DNA from: Protula sp. h YS-2021
Lineage: Eukaryota > Annelida > Polychaeta > Sabellida > Serpulidae
Length of the DNA: 64,000 nt
Reading direction: 5' to 3'
Assembly (NCBI GenBank): GCA_949752745.1
Contig: OX457028.1
Span: forward strand, 22,304,352-22,368,351
A model generated the notes under the pieces. It was given only the letters and a program-made list of their open reading frames with translations. It did no database searches and was not told the DNA's origin. The position numbers and the translations under genes are program-made. This document shows, piece after piece, positions 44,097-53,278 of the stretch (position 1 is the first letter of the stretch; every line of letters begins with the position of its first letter).

Positions 44097-44334
44097 TACC
44101 TTTCGTTATACTTGGTCGATTTATATGAAAATTTCACCATTTGATTCAGTTTTATGTAAAGTTTTGTTATAAAGTAGTCATAGGCTATTTGCGCAGCTGG
44201 CTGTATGCATTTTTACCGCCATTTTAACTTAAAATTGTGATAACTTTCGTTATAACTTTCGTTATAGATGACTGAAAATTTCACCATTACAGTGCTTCTT
44301 CGCGGATGAATACCATTTGGCAAACCATTTAACT

Positions 44335-44540
44335 TCACCGCTAGATGTCTCTGCTGTGTAGCAGTGCAGCAGTACAACTGTAAGTGAGATATTCATATAC
44401 ACAAGTAAAATTCTGCTGAGTCAGCATTTTTGAACAATTTTTGAACAAGTTACACACCATATTTTGATTACATGGAAGTAGCATAAAAGCATGAGTGAAA
44501 CATGTCAACTAGTCAACTAGTGATACATTCTGCTGAGTTA
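44335..44540. repeat. Internal inverted repeat, left copy (promoter module)
   Basis: Matches the reverse complement of 58,620-58,812 with few changes: CTTCACCGCTAGATGTCTCT, AGCAGTACAACTGTAAGTGAG, TTCTGCTGAGTCAGCA, ACACCATATTTTGATTACATGG, AAAAGCATGAGTGAAACATG, then TCAACTAGTCAACTAGT. It includes the upstream region and first codons of the right-hand gene, after which it diverges and stops. Confidence 0.88.
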
Positions 44541-44557
44541 ACACACCATTGAAGTGG

Positions 44558-44565
44558 TATAAAAG
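44558..44565 (+). promoter_or_regulatory. Second TATA box upstream of the pol zinc-finger exon
   Basis: GGTATAAAAGGAAGAG lies 60 bp upstream of the ATG at 44,625. It could give an unspliced pol mRNA starting near 44,590. The same TATAAAAG context precedes the genes at 58,595 and 58,044. Confidence 0.55.
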
Positions 44566-47500
44566 GAAGAGTGAAACGTATATTTTACTTCATTTCAGTT
44601 CTAGCAGTTGAAGAAACAACAACGATGGCAACAGTCTACTGTCATGAATGCGATGTGACATTTCCATCTCTGGAAGTGTTCGTGACACATAGATGTAAAC
44701 CAGCTAGGTTGAAACGTGCTCGTGAAGAGCTTGTTGAGCAGATTGAAGTCAAGAGACGAAAGAGCTTATAAGATGATGTTGAAAGACCTGATCCAGTCCT
44801 CTGCGGTGAATGTATTAAAATATTTCCATCTTTGGATGCATTTGAGACGCATGCATGTGCTGAGATGGAAAATGTGTCTCATGAAGAACAAAGAAAGAAA
44901 GAGACAGGACAAGTAGGCAGAGGCAGAAGAGTGAGTCTTGGTGAAAACGCACAGGAAAGACGGTTTGAGCCTGAAGATGGATCGGATTTGCTACTCGAAA
45001 TGCGACAACAAGAGAATAGAATCAAGAGACATTTGTTCGAAACGTTAAACCGTGGCATGAAATGGTACATTGTGGTACATGCACGCTTCAAGAAAATGAC
45101 ACCAAATGTTGAAGGCGTGATGGTAGAACAGGTGGATAATGCCTTCATCAGTAGTCCAACGTATGCAGCATACAATCCAGCAGATATTGAGAAGGACTTG
45201 CCAGAAGCCTATAAAGAATTGTTTACCAGGTTTGATGAACATGAGCGACAAGGTTCTGGTTGGGTGTTGGATAACATATTATTCATTGAAGTGCATAGCA
45301 TACAGCTACGTCAGCGCCACTGGAAGCGAGCAGTTTTATCCCACTACCGAAGAAAGTAAAGAGTACAAAGGCTGTGTTAAACATTCAGAATAAAGACAAC
45401 AAATGTTTCTTATGGTCTGTATTGGCTCACCTTCACCCTTCAACAAACAACCCACAGCGTGTGCATCAATACAAGCTATTTGAGAACGAATTGAAGGTGG
45501 AAGGCATGACATTTCCAACACCGATTACAGACATTCCAAAGTTTGAAAAGGAGAATGATGTGTCCATTAACGTGTTTGGATATGAACATGATGTCGTTGT
45601 TCCCATACAACTGAGTCGAAACACCAGCGCCAGAGAAATCAACTTACTTTTGATTAGCAATGACAAGACAAGACATTACTGCCTCATCAAGAATTTCAGC
45701 AGACTGATGGCTTATCGATCAAAACATGATGGTGCAACTTTTTATTGTTTCAACTGTCTTCACGGATTTATGCGACAAGAGCTTTTAGATGAGCATCGTG
45801 AAGTGTGTGGCAAGCATGGCGCACAACGTTTATCATTCCCCAAGGAACCCTTCATCAAGTTCAAGAATGTAGCCAAACAACAGCGAGCGCCCTTTGTGAT
45901 TTATGCAGACTTTGAATGCTTCACGAAAAAGCATGAAGGAGACAAGTATCAACATCATCGTCCAAACAGCTTTGCCTATGTGGTTGTGAGCCAGTATGAT
46001 ACACGTGCACCAGTCATGTATCGAGGCGATAATGCTGTGAAAGTCTTTTTAGACCATATGGTGAATGAACGTGATCGTATTGTGCATGGTTTACAACAGA
46101 AAAAGAAAATGGTGATGACTCATGAAGATGAAGAGCATTATAAGAATGCCACAGATTGCTACATTTGTCATGAGCCTCTAGGAGCAGATCATGTGAGAGA
46201 TCATGACCATATCAATGGCAAATACCGTGGAGCTGCACATAGTCAATGCAATTTGCAATTTCGATTTCGAAAAGATCAGCAGGATGTTGAAGATTCTTTC
46301 ATCATTCCTGTCTTTTTCCACAATTTACGAGGCTATGACAGCCATTTGATCATGGAAGAAATTGGAAAGTTCAAAAACGAAAGGATTACAGTCATTCCCA
46401 ACACCGTTGAGAAATATATTGCATTCACCATGAGCAATCTGAAATTTACAGACAGTTATCAGTTCATGAGTACTTCTCTACAGAAGCTGGTATCCAACCT
46501 GGCAGCAGAAGGGAAAGACAACTTTTATCACATGACGTCACACATTCACGATAGTGACCAACAAGAGTTACTGTTGAGAAAGGGAGTGTACCCTTATGAT
46601 TACGTGGATGAGCCATCCAAGTTTGCTGAAACACAACTGCCGTCCAAAGACAAGTTTTACAGTCTACTCAGTGAAGAAGACATTAGCGATGAGGATTATG
46701 CGCATGCGCAGAAGGTGTGGGAGACATTCCACTGTACTACATTTGGCGAATACCATGACCTATACCTAAAATCAGATGTGTTGCTGCTGGCTGACGTGTT
46801 TGAAAACTTTCGTCACGTATGTCTCAACACGTATGAATTGGATCCTGCTCACTACTATACAGCGCCAGGACTGTCCTGGGATACCATGTTGAAAGCGACA
46901 AAGGTGAAATTGGAATTGATCAACGACATTGACATGTACCAAATGGTTGAACAAGGCCTACGTGGAGGAATATCTGTCATCACACACAAGTATGCGAAAG
47001 CAAATAACCCCTACGTAGCAGATTACGATCCCACGAAAACGACCAACTACTTGACGTACCTGGATGCAAACAACTTATATGGCTGGGCTATGTCGCAAAG
47101 CATGCCGGAAAGTGGATTTATGTGGGTGAGCGAGCCAGAATCCATTGACTTTATGGATGTGGATGAAGATGACGAGATTGGGTACATTTTAGAAGTGGAT
47201 TTGGAATACCCATATTCAATCCATGATCGTCATAATCACTACCCAGTGGCTCCAGAACGGAAATGTGTGAAAGTGGGAGAATTGTCAAAACATAGTCAGA
47301 AGCTACGGAAAGATCTAAACATGAAAGACAAACCTAGTGAAAAGCTCATTCCCAACTTATGCGACAAGAAGAAATATGTACTTCATTATAGAAATTTACA
47401 GCAATATGTCTCACTGGGATTGAAAGTCACAAAGGTGCATCGTGCCATCATGTTTGCACAGAGCAAATGGTTGGAGAAATACATCTCCTTGAACACGGAA

Positions 47501-48268
47501 AAGAGAAAGTTGGCCAAGAACCCGTTTGAGAAAGACTTCTTCAAATTGATGAACAACTCGGTGTTTGGCAAAACCATGGAAAATGTGAGAAAGCGCATGA
47601 ATGTGGAACTCGTTCACCAGGAAAAGCGGTTCAAGAAACTTGTAGCCAAACCTTCCTTCCACAAATTTAGAATTTTCGCAAAGTGGATCTGCTTCTGGAT
47701 AAACCCATTCAAGTTGGTTTCACCATTCTCGACCTCAGCAAGGTGCTCATGTTCCACTTTCATTACAACTACATCATGACCAAGTATCCCGACGCCAAGC
47801 TGTTGTTCAGCGACACCGACAGTCTATGTTATGACATAGAAACGGATGATATCTACGAGGATATGCAGGAAGATGCCGACTTGTTCGACACAAGTGACTA
47901 TCCCCCAGATCATTTCCTGCATTCCAACGTGACAAGAAAGTGCTTGGGAAAATGAAAGATGAGACGGCGGGCATTCCCATAGAAGAGTTTGTTGGACTTC
48001 GACCGAAAATGTATAGTATGATGTATGGTGGGAAAGAAAAACGTACGGCCAAAGGCATTACTCGCGCATGTCAAAGACGTATGAAACATCAGCAGTATAG
48101 AGACAGTTTGTTCAACCAAACGCAAACGATGACTACAGGACACATCATTCGAAGTCATGACCACCAGATCTTCTCGGAGAAGTTGAGGAAAGTGGCTCTC
48201 TCCCCCTTTGATGACAAGCGATATGTGATGAGTGATGGCTATTCCACTTTGGCGCATGGGCATTACAG

Positions 48269-48276
48269 TATATAAG
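48269..48276 (+). promoter_or_regulatory. TATA box overlapping the pol stop codon
   Basis: AGTATATAAGGGG contains the pol TAA (48,273-48,275) and lies about 60 bp before the ATG at 48,331. It probably drives the small-protein cluster. Confidence 0.55.
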
Positions 48277-48330
48277 GGGGAGACACTTCAACTTGAGAGT
48301 CAGTTGAGGTGTGAACACTGAAGCGTCAAC

Positions 48331-48693
48331 ATGAATCGGAAAAGATCTGCAACAACGGATATGGATACTCTTGCTGATACAGTGAAAGACATGAATGTGA
48401 AACATCCTGACACTACCATCAAGAAATTAAAAGTGGAGACGGCGACGGCGACGGCACCAACACCACAGTCGTGGGATGGAATGCTTTCTCTAGGCAATGG
48501 AAAGTATATCAAGATTATGAAACAAAGTAATGAAGGTGTGATAAACATTCGCAAATACCTCAGAGATGAGGGGACTGGAAAAAACCGTCCAACAAAAAAG
48601 GGAATTTTGCTGACAATACCTGAATGGAAAATGCTGAAGAAGCAGGTGAAAGAAGTGGATAAAAGGCTTCGCAGACAAGACGACAAGTCATAA
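48331..48693 (+). CDS. PC4-like (p15 coactivator-like) small protein
   Basis: 120 aa. The C-terminal half reads GKYIKIMKQSNEGVINIRKY, then PTKKGILLTIPEWKMLKKQ, matching the PC4 pattern (strand, 'v.IR.y', 'PtkkGi.Lt..eW..L', helix). PC4 domains bind single-stranded DNA and act in transcription and replication. The N-terminus is basic with a Thr/Ala-rich spacer. First of four small plus-strand genes downstream of pol, behind its own TATA box. Domain call is by eye; function in the element (ssDNA binding during replication or late transcription) is inferred. Confidence 0.65.
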   Translation: MNRKRSATTDMDTLADTVKDMNVKHPDTTIKKLKVETATATAPTPQSWDGMLSLGNGKYIKIMKQSNEGVINIRKYLRDEGTGKNRPTKKGILLTIPEWKMLKKQVKEVDKRLRRQDDKS

Positions 48694-48706
48694 CAAGGTA
48701 ACAATC

Positions 48707-49081
48707 ATGAATGCACTCATGTTGGACGATGGTGTTTACCTTAAAGTTAATGAGAGGAATGAAGTGATGATGGGTTCTCGGAGAAGTTCTGCTTATCGGT
48801 TTAAACCTGAAGTGTGGAAAGACTTTAAAAACATACCGCTTGAACCTGGGTTTGAACGCAGACTTGAAAATAAACTGGAAGTGACGGTGGCTGAATATGA
48901 TTCTAAGATACGTGTGACATTCTGTAGAAATCTTTTACAGGATTATCCAAAGGATTATAAGGGAGTTGTGCCAGATACACCCTATGCACAGTTGATCTTC
49001 TTTGATATCAAGAACTGGCGCGCAGTCTTACGATTCCTAGAAGCGATACAACATCCGCTGTTCGACATCATCCGAGTATAA
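48707..49081 (+). CDS. Small Polinton protein, possible PC4-like paralogue
   Basis: 124 aa, 13 nt after the previous gene. It has the strand-rich segment LEVTVAEYDSKIRVTFCRN and later FFDIKNWRAVLRFLEAI, which is the same 'beta strands then Trp-helix' order as its neighbours. The N-terminal part (GVYLKVNERNEVMMGSRR and SAYRFKPEVWKDFK) repeats that order once more, so it may hold two such domains. No catalytic motif. Function unknown. Confidence 0.65.
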   Translation: MNALMLDDGVYLKVNERNEVMMGSRRSSAYRFKPEVWKDFKNIPLEPGFERRLENKLEVTVAEYDSKIRVTFCRNLLQDYPKDYKGVVPDTPYAQLIFFDIKNWRAVLRFLEAIQHPLFDIIRV

Positions 49082-49086
49082 AATAC

Positions 49087-49440
49087 ATGGACGAGATGGA
49101 AGACGACTATGTGTTGGATTATGAACCCATGACATATGGATTCTCATACATGAGAAACTTATGTGATGATATTGTGCTACGACATTTTGGACAGTATCTC
49201 GTCCTATCGCTTGATGACCAATCCGTGTTGAAGGATCATCTAGACAAGTTGAGAATACCCGGCTTTCTCCTAGCAGTCTCAAATGAATTAGAAGTGCGTG
49301 TGACTGAGAACGGTCTAGACGTGTTTGTACAATTTCGCCAATATGACGAGCTTACAGAATGCTACGACTACATCACCCTCAGCACAGTGGAATGGAACGC
49401 GCTGTTACAAGCATTGGATTGGAAAGAACCTAACGCTTGA
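49087..49440 (+). CDS. Small acidic Polinton protein, possible PC4-like paralogue
   Basis: 117 aa, ATG five nt after the previous stop. Acidic N-terminus (MDEMEDDYVLDYEP). The C-terminal module LEVRVTENGLDVFVQFRQYD, then YDYITLSTVEWNALLQALDW, parallels the neighbours. A TATAAAA (49,076) overlaps the previous stop but is probably too close to the ATG to drive this gene. Function unknown. Confidence 0.65.
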   Translation: MDEMEDDYVLDYEPMTYGFSYMRNLCDDIVLRHFGQYLVLSLDDQSVLKDHLDKLRIPGFLLAVSNELEVRVTENGLDVFVQFRQYDELTECYDYITLSTVEWNALLQALDWKEPNA

Positions 49441-49465
49441 ATTCAAAGAGTATGGAATACAACTT

Positions 49466-49702
49466 ATGCGGGGTACCAAATCCATTGAGCTGCCACAACC
49501 TATGCGCGTGATAGACATAAATGAAGAAGGATATGAACTGAAACTGTCTGAACATGTAACTGTGAAAGTGATAAAGTTTGGTGATGTGCGTTATGTGAGC
49601 TTTCATAGCATTTACAAACACGGATGTAATGTCTATGATACCTATATCAATTTAGATTCTAATGAATGGCATGCATTCATGAATGTATTGAAAAAAAAAT
49701 GA
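49466..49702 (+). CDS. Small Polinton protein, possible PC4-like paralogue
   Basis: 78 aa from ATG 49,466 (25 nt after the previous stop); upstream codons overlap the previous gene and are ignored. VKVIKFGDVRYVSFHSIY, then YINLDSNEWHAFMNVL, closely parallels the minus-strand protein at 58,044-57,373 (MRYVSFVRTSRF ... INMNDGEWETLLQEM). Last gene of the plus-strand block; AATAAA at 49,714-49,719 follows. Function unknown. Confidence 0.65.
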   Translation: MRGTKSIELPQPMRVIDINEEGYELKLSEHVTVKVIKFGDVRYVSFHSIYKHGCNVYDTYINLDSNEWHAFMNVLKKK

Positions 49703-49713
49703 CTGTGTTTGTA

Positions 49714-49719
49714 AATAAA
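49714..49719 (+). terminator. Polyadenylation signal, plus-strand block
   Basis: AATAAA 12 nt after the stop of the last plus-strand gene. Confidence 0.5.
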
Positions 49720-50011
49720 AAGTTTGTAAATAGTGTAAATAGACTTTGTAGTTAAGAGTTTGTAGTTAAGAATTTTGTAAATAGTGTAAATAGTGTAAAT
49801 AAAAGTTTGTAAATAGTGTAAATAGAATTTATAGTTAAGAATTTGTAAATAGTGTAAATAGACTTTGTAAATAAAAGTTTGTAAATAGTGTTTGTAAACT
49901 TTGTAAACAGTGTTTGTAAACTTTGTAAATAGTGTTTGTAGTTAAGAATTTGTAAATAAACGTATGTACAACACACAATAAACAAGACAGTTGTTTGAAA
50001 ACTTGGTTTGT

Positions 50012-50017
50012 TTTATT
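50012..50017 (-). terminator. Polyadenylation signal, minus-strand block
   Basis: AATAAA on the minus strand about 95 nt beyond the protease stop. Confidence 0.5.
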
Positions 50018-50111
50018 TAACAACAACAACTTAACTAATATAACAACAACAACAACTAAACAACAACTTAACTAATATAACAACAACTTAACTAATATAA
50101 CAACAACAACA

Positions 50112-50549
50112 TTAATAAAACAGTGGTTTATAATGTCTATATACAAAATCCTTTACAATAAAATCACCATCCTTTCTTTTTAATATATTCACAATATCAA
50201 ACATACTCTGACCTCGAGCTCTATGCCATATATAATACACACAATAAAATCCACATGACGATGATATTGGCGTTTGTAATGAGATAGAATTCTACATATA
50301 GTCATTTCTTAAAAACATATCTAAACGATCATCGAGAGGGAATAGTCCATAAGAGTCAAAATATTCCACAGGGTCTTTATCATAATACACTGCCACCTAA
50401 TGTTCTCCTGGTTCATCTTGATCGTCTGTGTTGATCACATAGGCGCCGCGTTGTAAAGACGGTAACTGGTCCATGGCAAACACGCCTTGAAACAAGTCTT
50501 TGGTCATGACATCATGACTCAATATGGCATCAATCTGCTTCGTGTTCAT
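50112..50549 (-). pseudogene. Polinton adenain-like cysteine protease, two nonsense codons
   Basis: 146 codons from ATG 50,549 (ATGA overlap with the MCP stop). It matches the adenovirus-type C5 protease: GVFAMDQLP and YVINTD, catalytic His at codon 50 (EPGEH), YFDSYG near codon 62-67, and the nucleophile Cys in SSSCGFYC near codon 98. TAG at 50,397-50,399 follows the catalytic His where the family has Trp. A second TAG is at 50,292-50,294, before the Cys. The enzyme would process capsid precursors, including Gly-Gly sites such as that in the 118-aa basic protein. Product truncated before two catalytic residues, hence inactive. Confidence 0.9.
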
Positions 50550-51919
50550 GACTGGTAGTCGAATTGAATGCTGCGATTTGCACTGATCTCAATAATGTTG
50601 TCAAATTCAGCATAGACAATGACATTGATGGTAGGTTGCAAAGCCGTAGCAAAGTTCATTTCTAGCCGCAAATTCCCATGCTTGATCAGGGGGAAATGAT
50701 CATCGCCATCATAATCCGGTGTTAAGTCAAACGAAAATAAAGCATAACCTCTAGGCCAATCTTCCCGTTTTATAATGGAACTTTTCTCACCATTCAACCG
50801 ATCAAACGATTTGTAAAGAGTTTCAAAAGCGTCCAGGTATTTGTTCTGTGTAATGTCAAGCTTGAGAGGTTTGGATAGAACTGGTTCACCATCCGTGTAC
50901 AGTTGCATATAGTCCAGATCAAAATGTTTGAAATCATATGGATTCCTCAATACTGATCCACCAAAAGCTTCATTATGAACCAGACCAATGACAATACGAT
51001 TTGGTAATTGACCCAAAAAGATGTTATCTTTCACAAAAGACTGAAATCCTGCTGGAATAGCCAAGACTTTACATTCTTTTCTAGTGATGATGATCTTGGC
51101 AGGACTTTTCATCAATGCATCTGTATGTCCTAACTGAATACCTGGACTCACCCTCACTTTGCGAATGGTTAAAAATGCCTCTTTCACTTCAACCTTATAG
51201 GTATTATTTGCAGCCATCAATACATAGTCATCTTTTTGTCTATGGAAACGCAACTTCAAACTGATGCCATTCGGAAGATAACGATCCTGCTCAAACAAAT
51301 CTATCCTTAAACCACCTGCGAGCATAACATCACGGCTAAGACGAGTATGTAAATAACGATGATGTAAGCCATTATTGCCTTGCTCAGCCAAGTCACCACC
51401 GTCAGCATTGACATGAAACCCGGATACATATTGTTCATGATTAGGTCTTTTCACCTCATGACTATTCATTGACCCAGCAGTATCCTTGTACATGAGACGC
51501 ATAGAGCGCTCAGAATGTAGACTTTCTTCCGAATCATGGATGAGATGAGAGATAATGCTGGTATAACCATGAGTATTGTTGCTATGCGAAACCAAACGAT
51601 CATTCAGAAACAATTCAATATTAGACCATAACCCATTAAACACATCATTGATGCAAGAGACATTATCATCTGCGCCACACGCTGTTCCATCAGCCTTTAG
51701 AATGCGACATACAATATGAAGTTTGCTGTTCTTTAAATCTAGATATTCTTCTGTACTCGCAGGAATGTAGAATTCTATTGGAGCGCCTTCTCTAATGCTT
51801 GTAAGTGGTTGATAGTCAACATTATAACTTTTCTCTACAGCAGTTTGCGTCGGTGGTACGTGAAACCATTCCAATGGAGAAAGACTACATTCACACGAAT
51901 GATTATGAATGAGAGACAT
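50546..51919 (-). CDS. Polinton major capsid protein (double jelly-roll)
   Basis: 457 aa, unbroken. The Polinton hexon-like MCP pattern is clear: N-terminal WFHVPPTQTAVEKSYNVDYQ, PIEFYIPASTEEYLDL, FNGLWSNIELFLNDRLVS, central LRIDLFEQDRYLPNGISLKL, and the C-terminal GNLRLEMNFATALQ, INVIVYAEFDN, IEISANRSIQFDYQS. The family forms trimeric pseudo-hexameric capsomers of icosahedral particles; that Polintons make virions is inferred from these proteins. ATG lies four nt after the upstream stop; the stop overlaps the protease ATG. Intact here although the protease and penton are not. Confidence 0.93.
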   Translation of the reverse strand: MSLIHNHSCECSLSPLEWFHVPPTQTAVEKSYNVDYQPLTSIREGAPIEFYIPASTEEYLDLKNSKLHIVCRILKADGTACGADDNVSCINDVFNGLWSNIELFLNDRLVSHSNNTHGYTSIISHLIHDSEESLHSERSMRLMYKDTAGSMNSHEVKRPNHEQYVSGFHVNADGGDLAEQGNNGLHHRYLHTRLSRDVMLAGGLRIDLFEQDRYLPNGISLKLRFHRQKDDYVLMAANNTYKVEVKEAFLTIRKVRVSPGIQLGHTDALMKSPAKIIITRKECKVLAIPAGFQSFVKDNIFLGQLPNRIVIGLVHNEAFGGSVLRNPYDFKHFDLDYMQLYTDGEPVLSKPLKLDITQNKYLDAFETLYKSFDRLNGEKSSIIKREDWPRGYALFSFDLTPDYDGDDHFPLIKHGNLRLEMNFATALQPTINVIVYAEFDNIIEISANRSIQFDYQS

Positions 51920-51923
51920 GATT

Positions 51924-52280
51924 TCAAAAGATATCTTTGCGATATTTTGATGTTATCCGTCTGGCTGTTTTTCGTCTTCTGGCACGTTTCGTCGGTTGCA
52001 CACGCTTTTGTTCTCCAAACACACGTTCACCAAACACACGTTCTGCTACTCGGCCCGTCACATCTTTCGCGACATTCTTTGCAGCCTTCTTAAGATGTGG
52101 CGCAACGATCTTAGCCCCAGCCTTAAGTAGTGGAATAGCTTTGCGAGCCAATGATCCCAGTATTGAACCAATACCATCGCCATATTGGATTCGCGCTCCT
52201 TTGAATCCTGGTAATTCCCCGCCCACTTGACGAAGAAAATGGTTGCGATATGCAGACGGATCGTGTGTATAAGCTTTCAT
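51924..52280 (-). CDS. Basic core/membrane-active capsid protein (adenovirus pX/pVI-like)
   Basis: 118 aa. FLRQVGGELPGFKG at residues ~15-28 contains a Gly-Gly site of the adenain type. An amphipathic segment follows (GIGSILGSLARKAIPLLKAG), then a very basic tail (KRARRRKTARR). This matches the small late protein found next to penton in Polintons and adintoviruses, thought to condense DNA or disrupt membranes. Its ATG overlaps the penton stop (ATGA). Confidence 0.75.
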   Translation of the reverse strand: MKAYTHDPSAYRNHFLRQVGGELPGFKGARIQYGDGIGSILGSLARKAIPLLKAGAKIVAPHLKKAAKNVAKDVTGRVAERVFGERVFGEQKRVQPTKRARRRKTARRITSKYRKDIF

Positions 52281-53038
52281 ATTGCTTTTGGTCGAAAATG
52301 AAGTTTACAGATCACCTTTCCAGTTTGAAATGGAACATTATGGCCTGTGTCGTCCTTAATATTCATTTCTATCATGTCAAATTTGGATGTGTTTACAGGA
52401 ACATAATGCGGTTCGCCATACGTTTTCATGATAATATCTCCATCATGGCCTTGTATGCCAACATAGCCTTGTAGTAACGGAACATAATAATCACCAACAA
52501 CTTGTGGTTCACAAATGCTACAATACACATACAGTGTATAAAACCCCTGTTTCACATCCGCTTTATGGTCAGCTGTACATGTTTCAGTATACCATTGATC
52601 TGGGATAAATTCTAAAATCTCAGCCAATCCAGCGGAAAAAGACACTTCATAGCCATAATCGAGAAATAGAAACACACGTCGTCTAATTTTATCATACTTT
52701 ATTCGAATAGCTTCTGTAAGTTTCAGAGCATTAGTCGCTTCTTCATTGACTGCCTCACATAGTTCTTGTATGGTTCTATAGTACCCATAAGGAATATCGA
52801 GAGTGCTAAGAATAGGATCATCGAATAGTTCTTGCCGATACTGAATAGAATAGTCCATGCCCTGTCTCATCGTTGTCCATGTATGTGGATATTGAATTTC
52901 AGCTAAAGCCACTTCATATTATCCATTCAGATAAATGGTTCGAGGCATACGAATTTGATAATTTGAAGCCTTGTTGTTGGGATAATAGGTCATACTCGCA
53001 TTGCTAGGCAAAGTGATGTAAAAGCTTGTCGACTCCAT
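52277..53038 (-). pseudogene. Polinton penton (minor capsid) protein with one nonsense codon
   Basis: 254 codons from ATG 53,038. N-terminus FYITLPSNASM and PRTIYLNG, then in-frame TAA at 52,919-52,921, then YEVALAEIQYPHTW in the same frame. The body has IPYGYYRTIQEL, LYVYCSICEPQVVGD and YVPLLQGYVG and ends KLHFRPKAI, all typical of the Polinton single jelly-roll penton. Apart from the one stop the frame is intact. Readthrough or a downstream start would lose the first strands. Confidence 0.9.
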
Positions 53039-53046
53039 GATGGGAA

Positions 53047-53247
53047 CTAAATGGTATAGGTGCGTTGACGTTGTCTATATACTTCACGATAGCGCGCGCC
53101 ATTCGACCAAGTATGCCAAATCTCATCCTCATTCACATGGTCTTTTATTTCTCCTTCACAACACGCGCTTGTACATCTTATTTTTACAGGAATAGTTGTG
53201 TCTTGGCAACAACATAGCTCTTTCAGCCATGTTAAAAATTTTCCCAT
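53047..53247 (-). CDS. Small Cys-rich protein with predicted lipid anchor
   Basis: 66 aa, MGKFLTWLKELCCCQDTT at the start. Gly2 followed by an amphipathic stretch and three adjacent Cys is the usual context for N-myristoylation plus palmitoylation, suggesting membrane attachment. The rest has a CTSACCEG motif and a basic C-terminus. Sits between penton and the conserved late gene. No family recognised. Confidence 0.6.
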   Translation of the reverse strand: MGKFLTWLKELCCCQDTTIPVKIRCTSACCEGEIKDHVNEDEIWHTWSNGARYREVYRQRQRTYTI

Positions 53248-53278
53248 CCTTCAGGAAACTGTCTTTGTTGACGTTGTT

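Larger units (their letters stand above)
43520..44598 (+). other. Predicted 5' intron of the Polinton pol gene
   Basis: Donor TTCG/GTAAGTG at 43,519/43,520 and acceptor TTTTACTTCATTTCAG at 44,598. The ATG at 43,495 opens eight codons (MASSDNYF). Splicing would join the frame directly, with no stop, to the zinc-finger frame that starts the polymerase. Length 1,079 nt. Prediction only; it contains the forkhead-type minisatellite and a second TATA box. Confidence 0.6.
43495..48275 (+). pseudogene. Polinton protein-primed DNA polymerase B, broken
   Basis: Predicted exons 43,495-43,519 and 44,599-48,275. Two N-terminal zinc-finger-like motifs (CHECDVTFPSLEVFVTH; CGECIKIFPSLDAFETH) are followed by the Polinton N-domain (HERQGSGW, ~45,240). 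The 3'-5' exonuclease has D-x-E in YADFECF (~45,905), HNLRGYD (~46,320) and SDVLLLAD (~46,775). A Cys/His HNH-like insert (CYICHEPLGADHVRDHDH, ~46,160) is present. Polymerase motifs are A DANNLYGW (~47,065), B NSVFGKTME (~47,557) and C SDTDS (~47,810). Breaks: in-frame TAA 44,769-44,771 between the zinc fingers; a one-base-type frame change ~45,313-45,322; frame changes ~47,665-47,690 and ~47,925-47,945. The catalytic residues survive but the protein cannot be made whole. It would replicate the element from its TIRs. Confidence 0.95.
49703..50111. repeat. AT-rich minisatellite between the convergent blocks
   Basis: GTTTGTAAATAGTGTAAATAGA-type repeats (49,710-49,970) are followed by AACAACAACTTAACTAATAT repeats (50,026-50,112). 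It separates the 3' ends of the two gene blocks and carries polyadenylation signals for both strands. Opposite-strand frames are by-products of the repeat. Confidence 0.85.
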
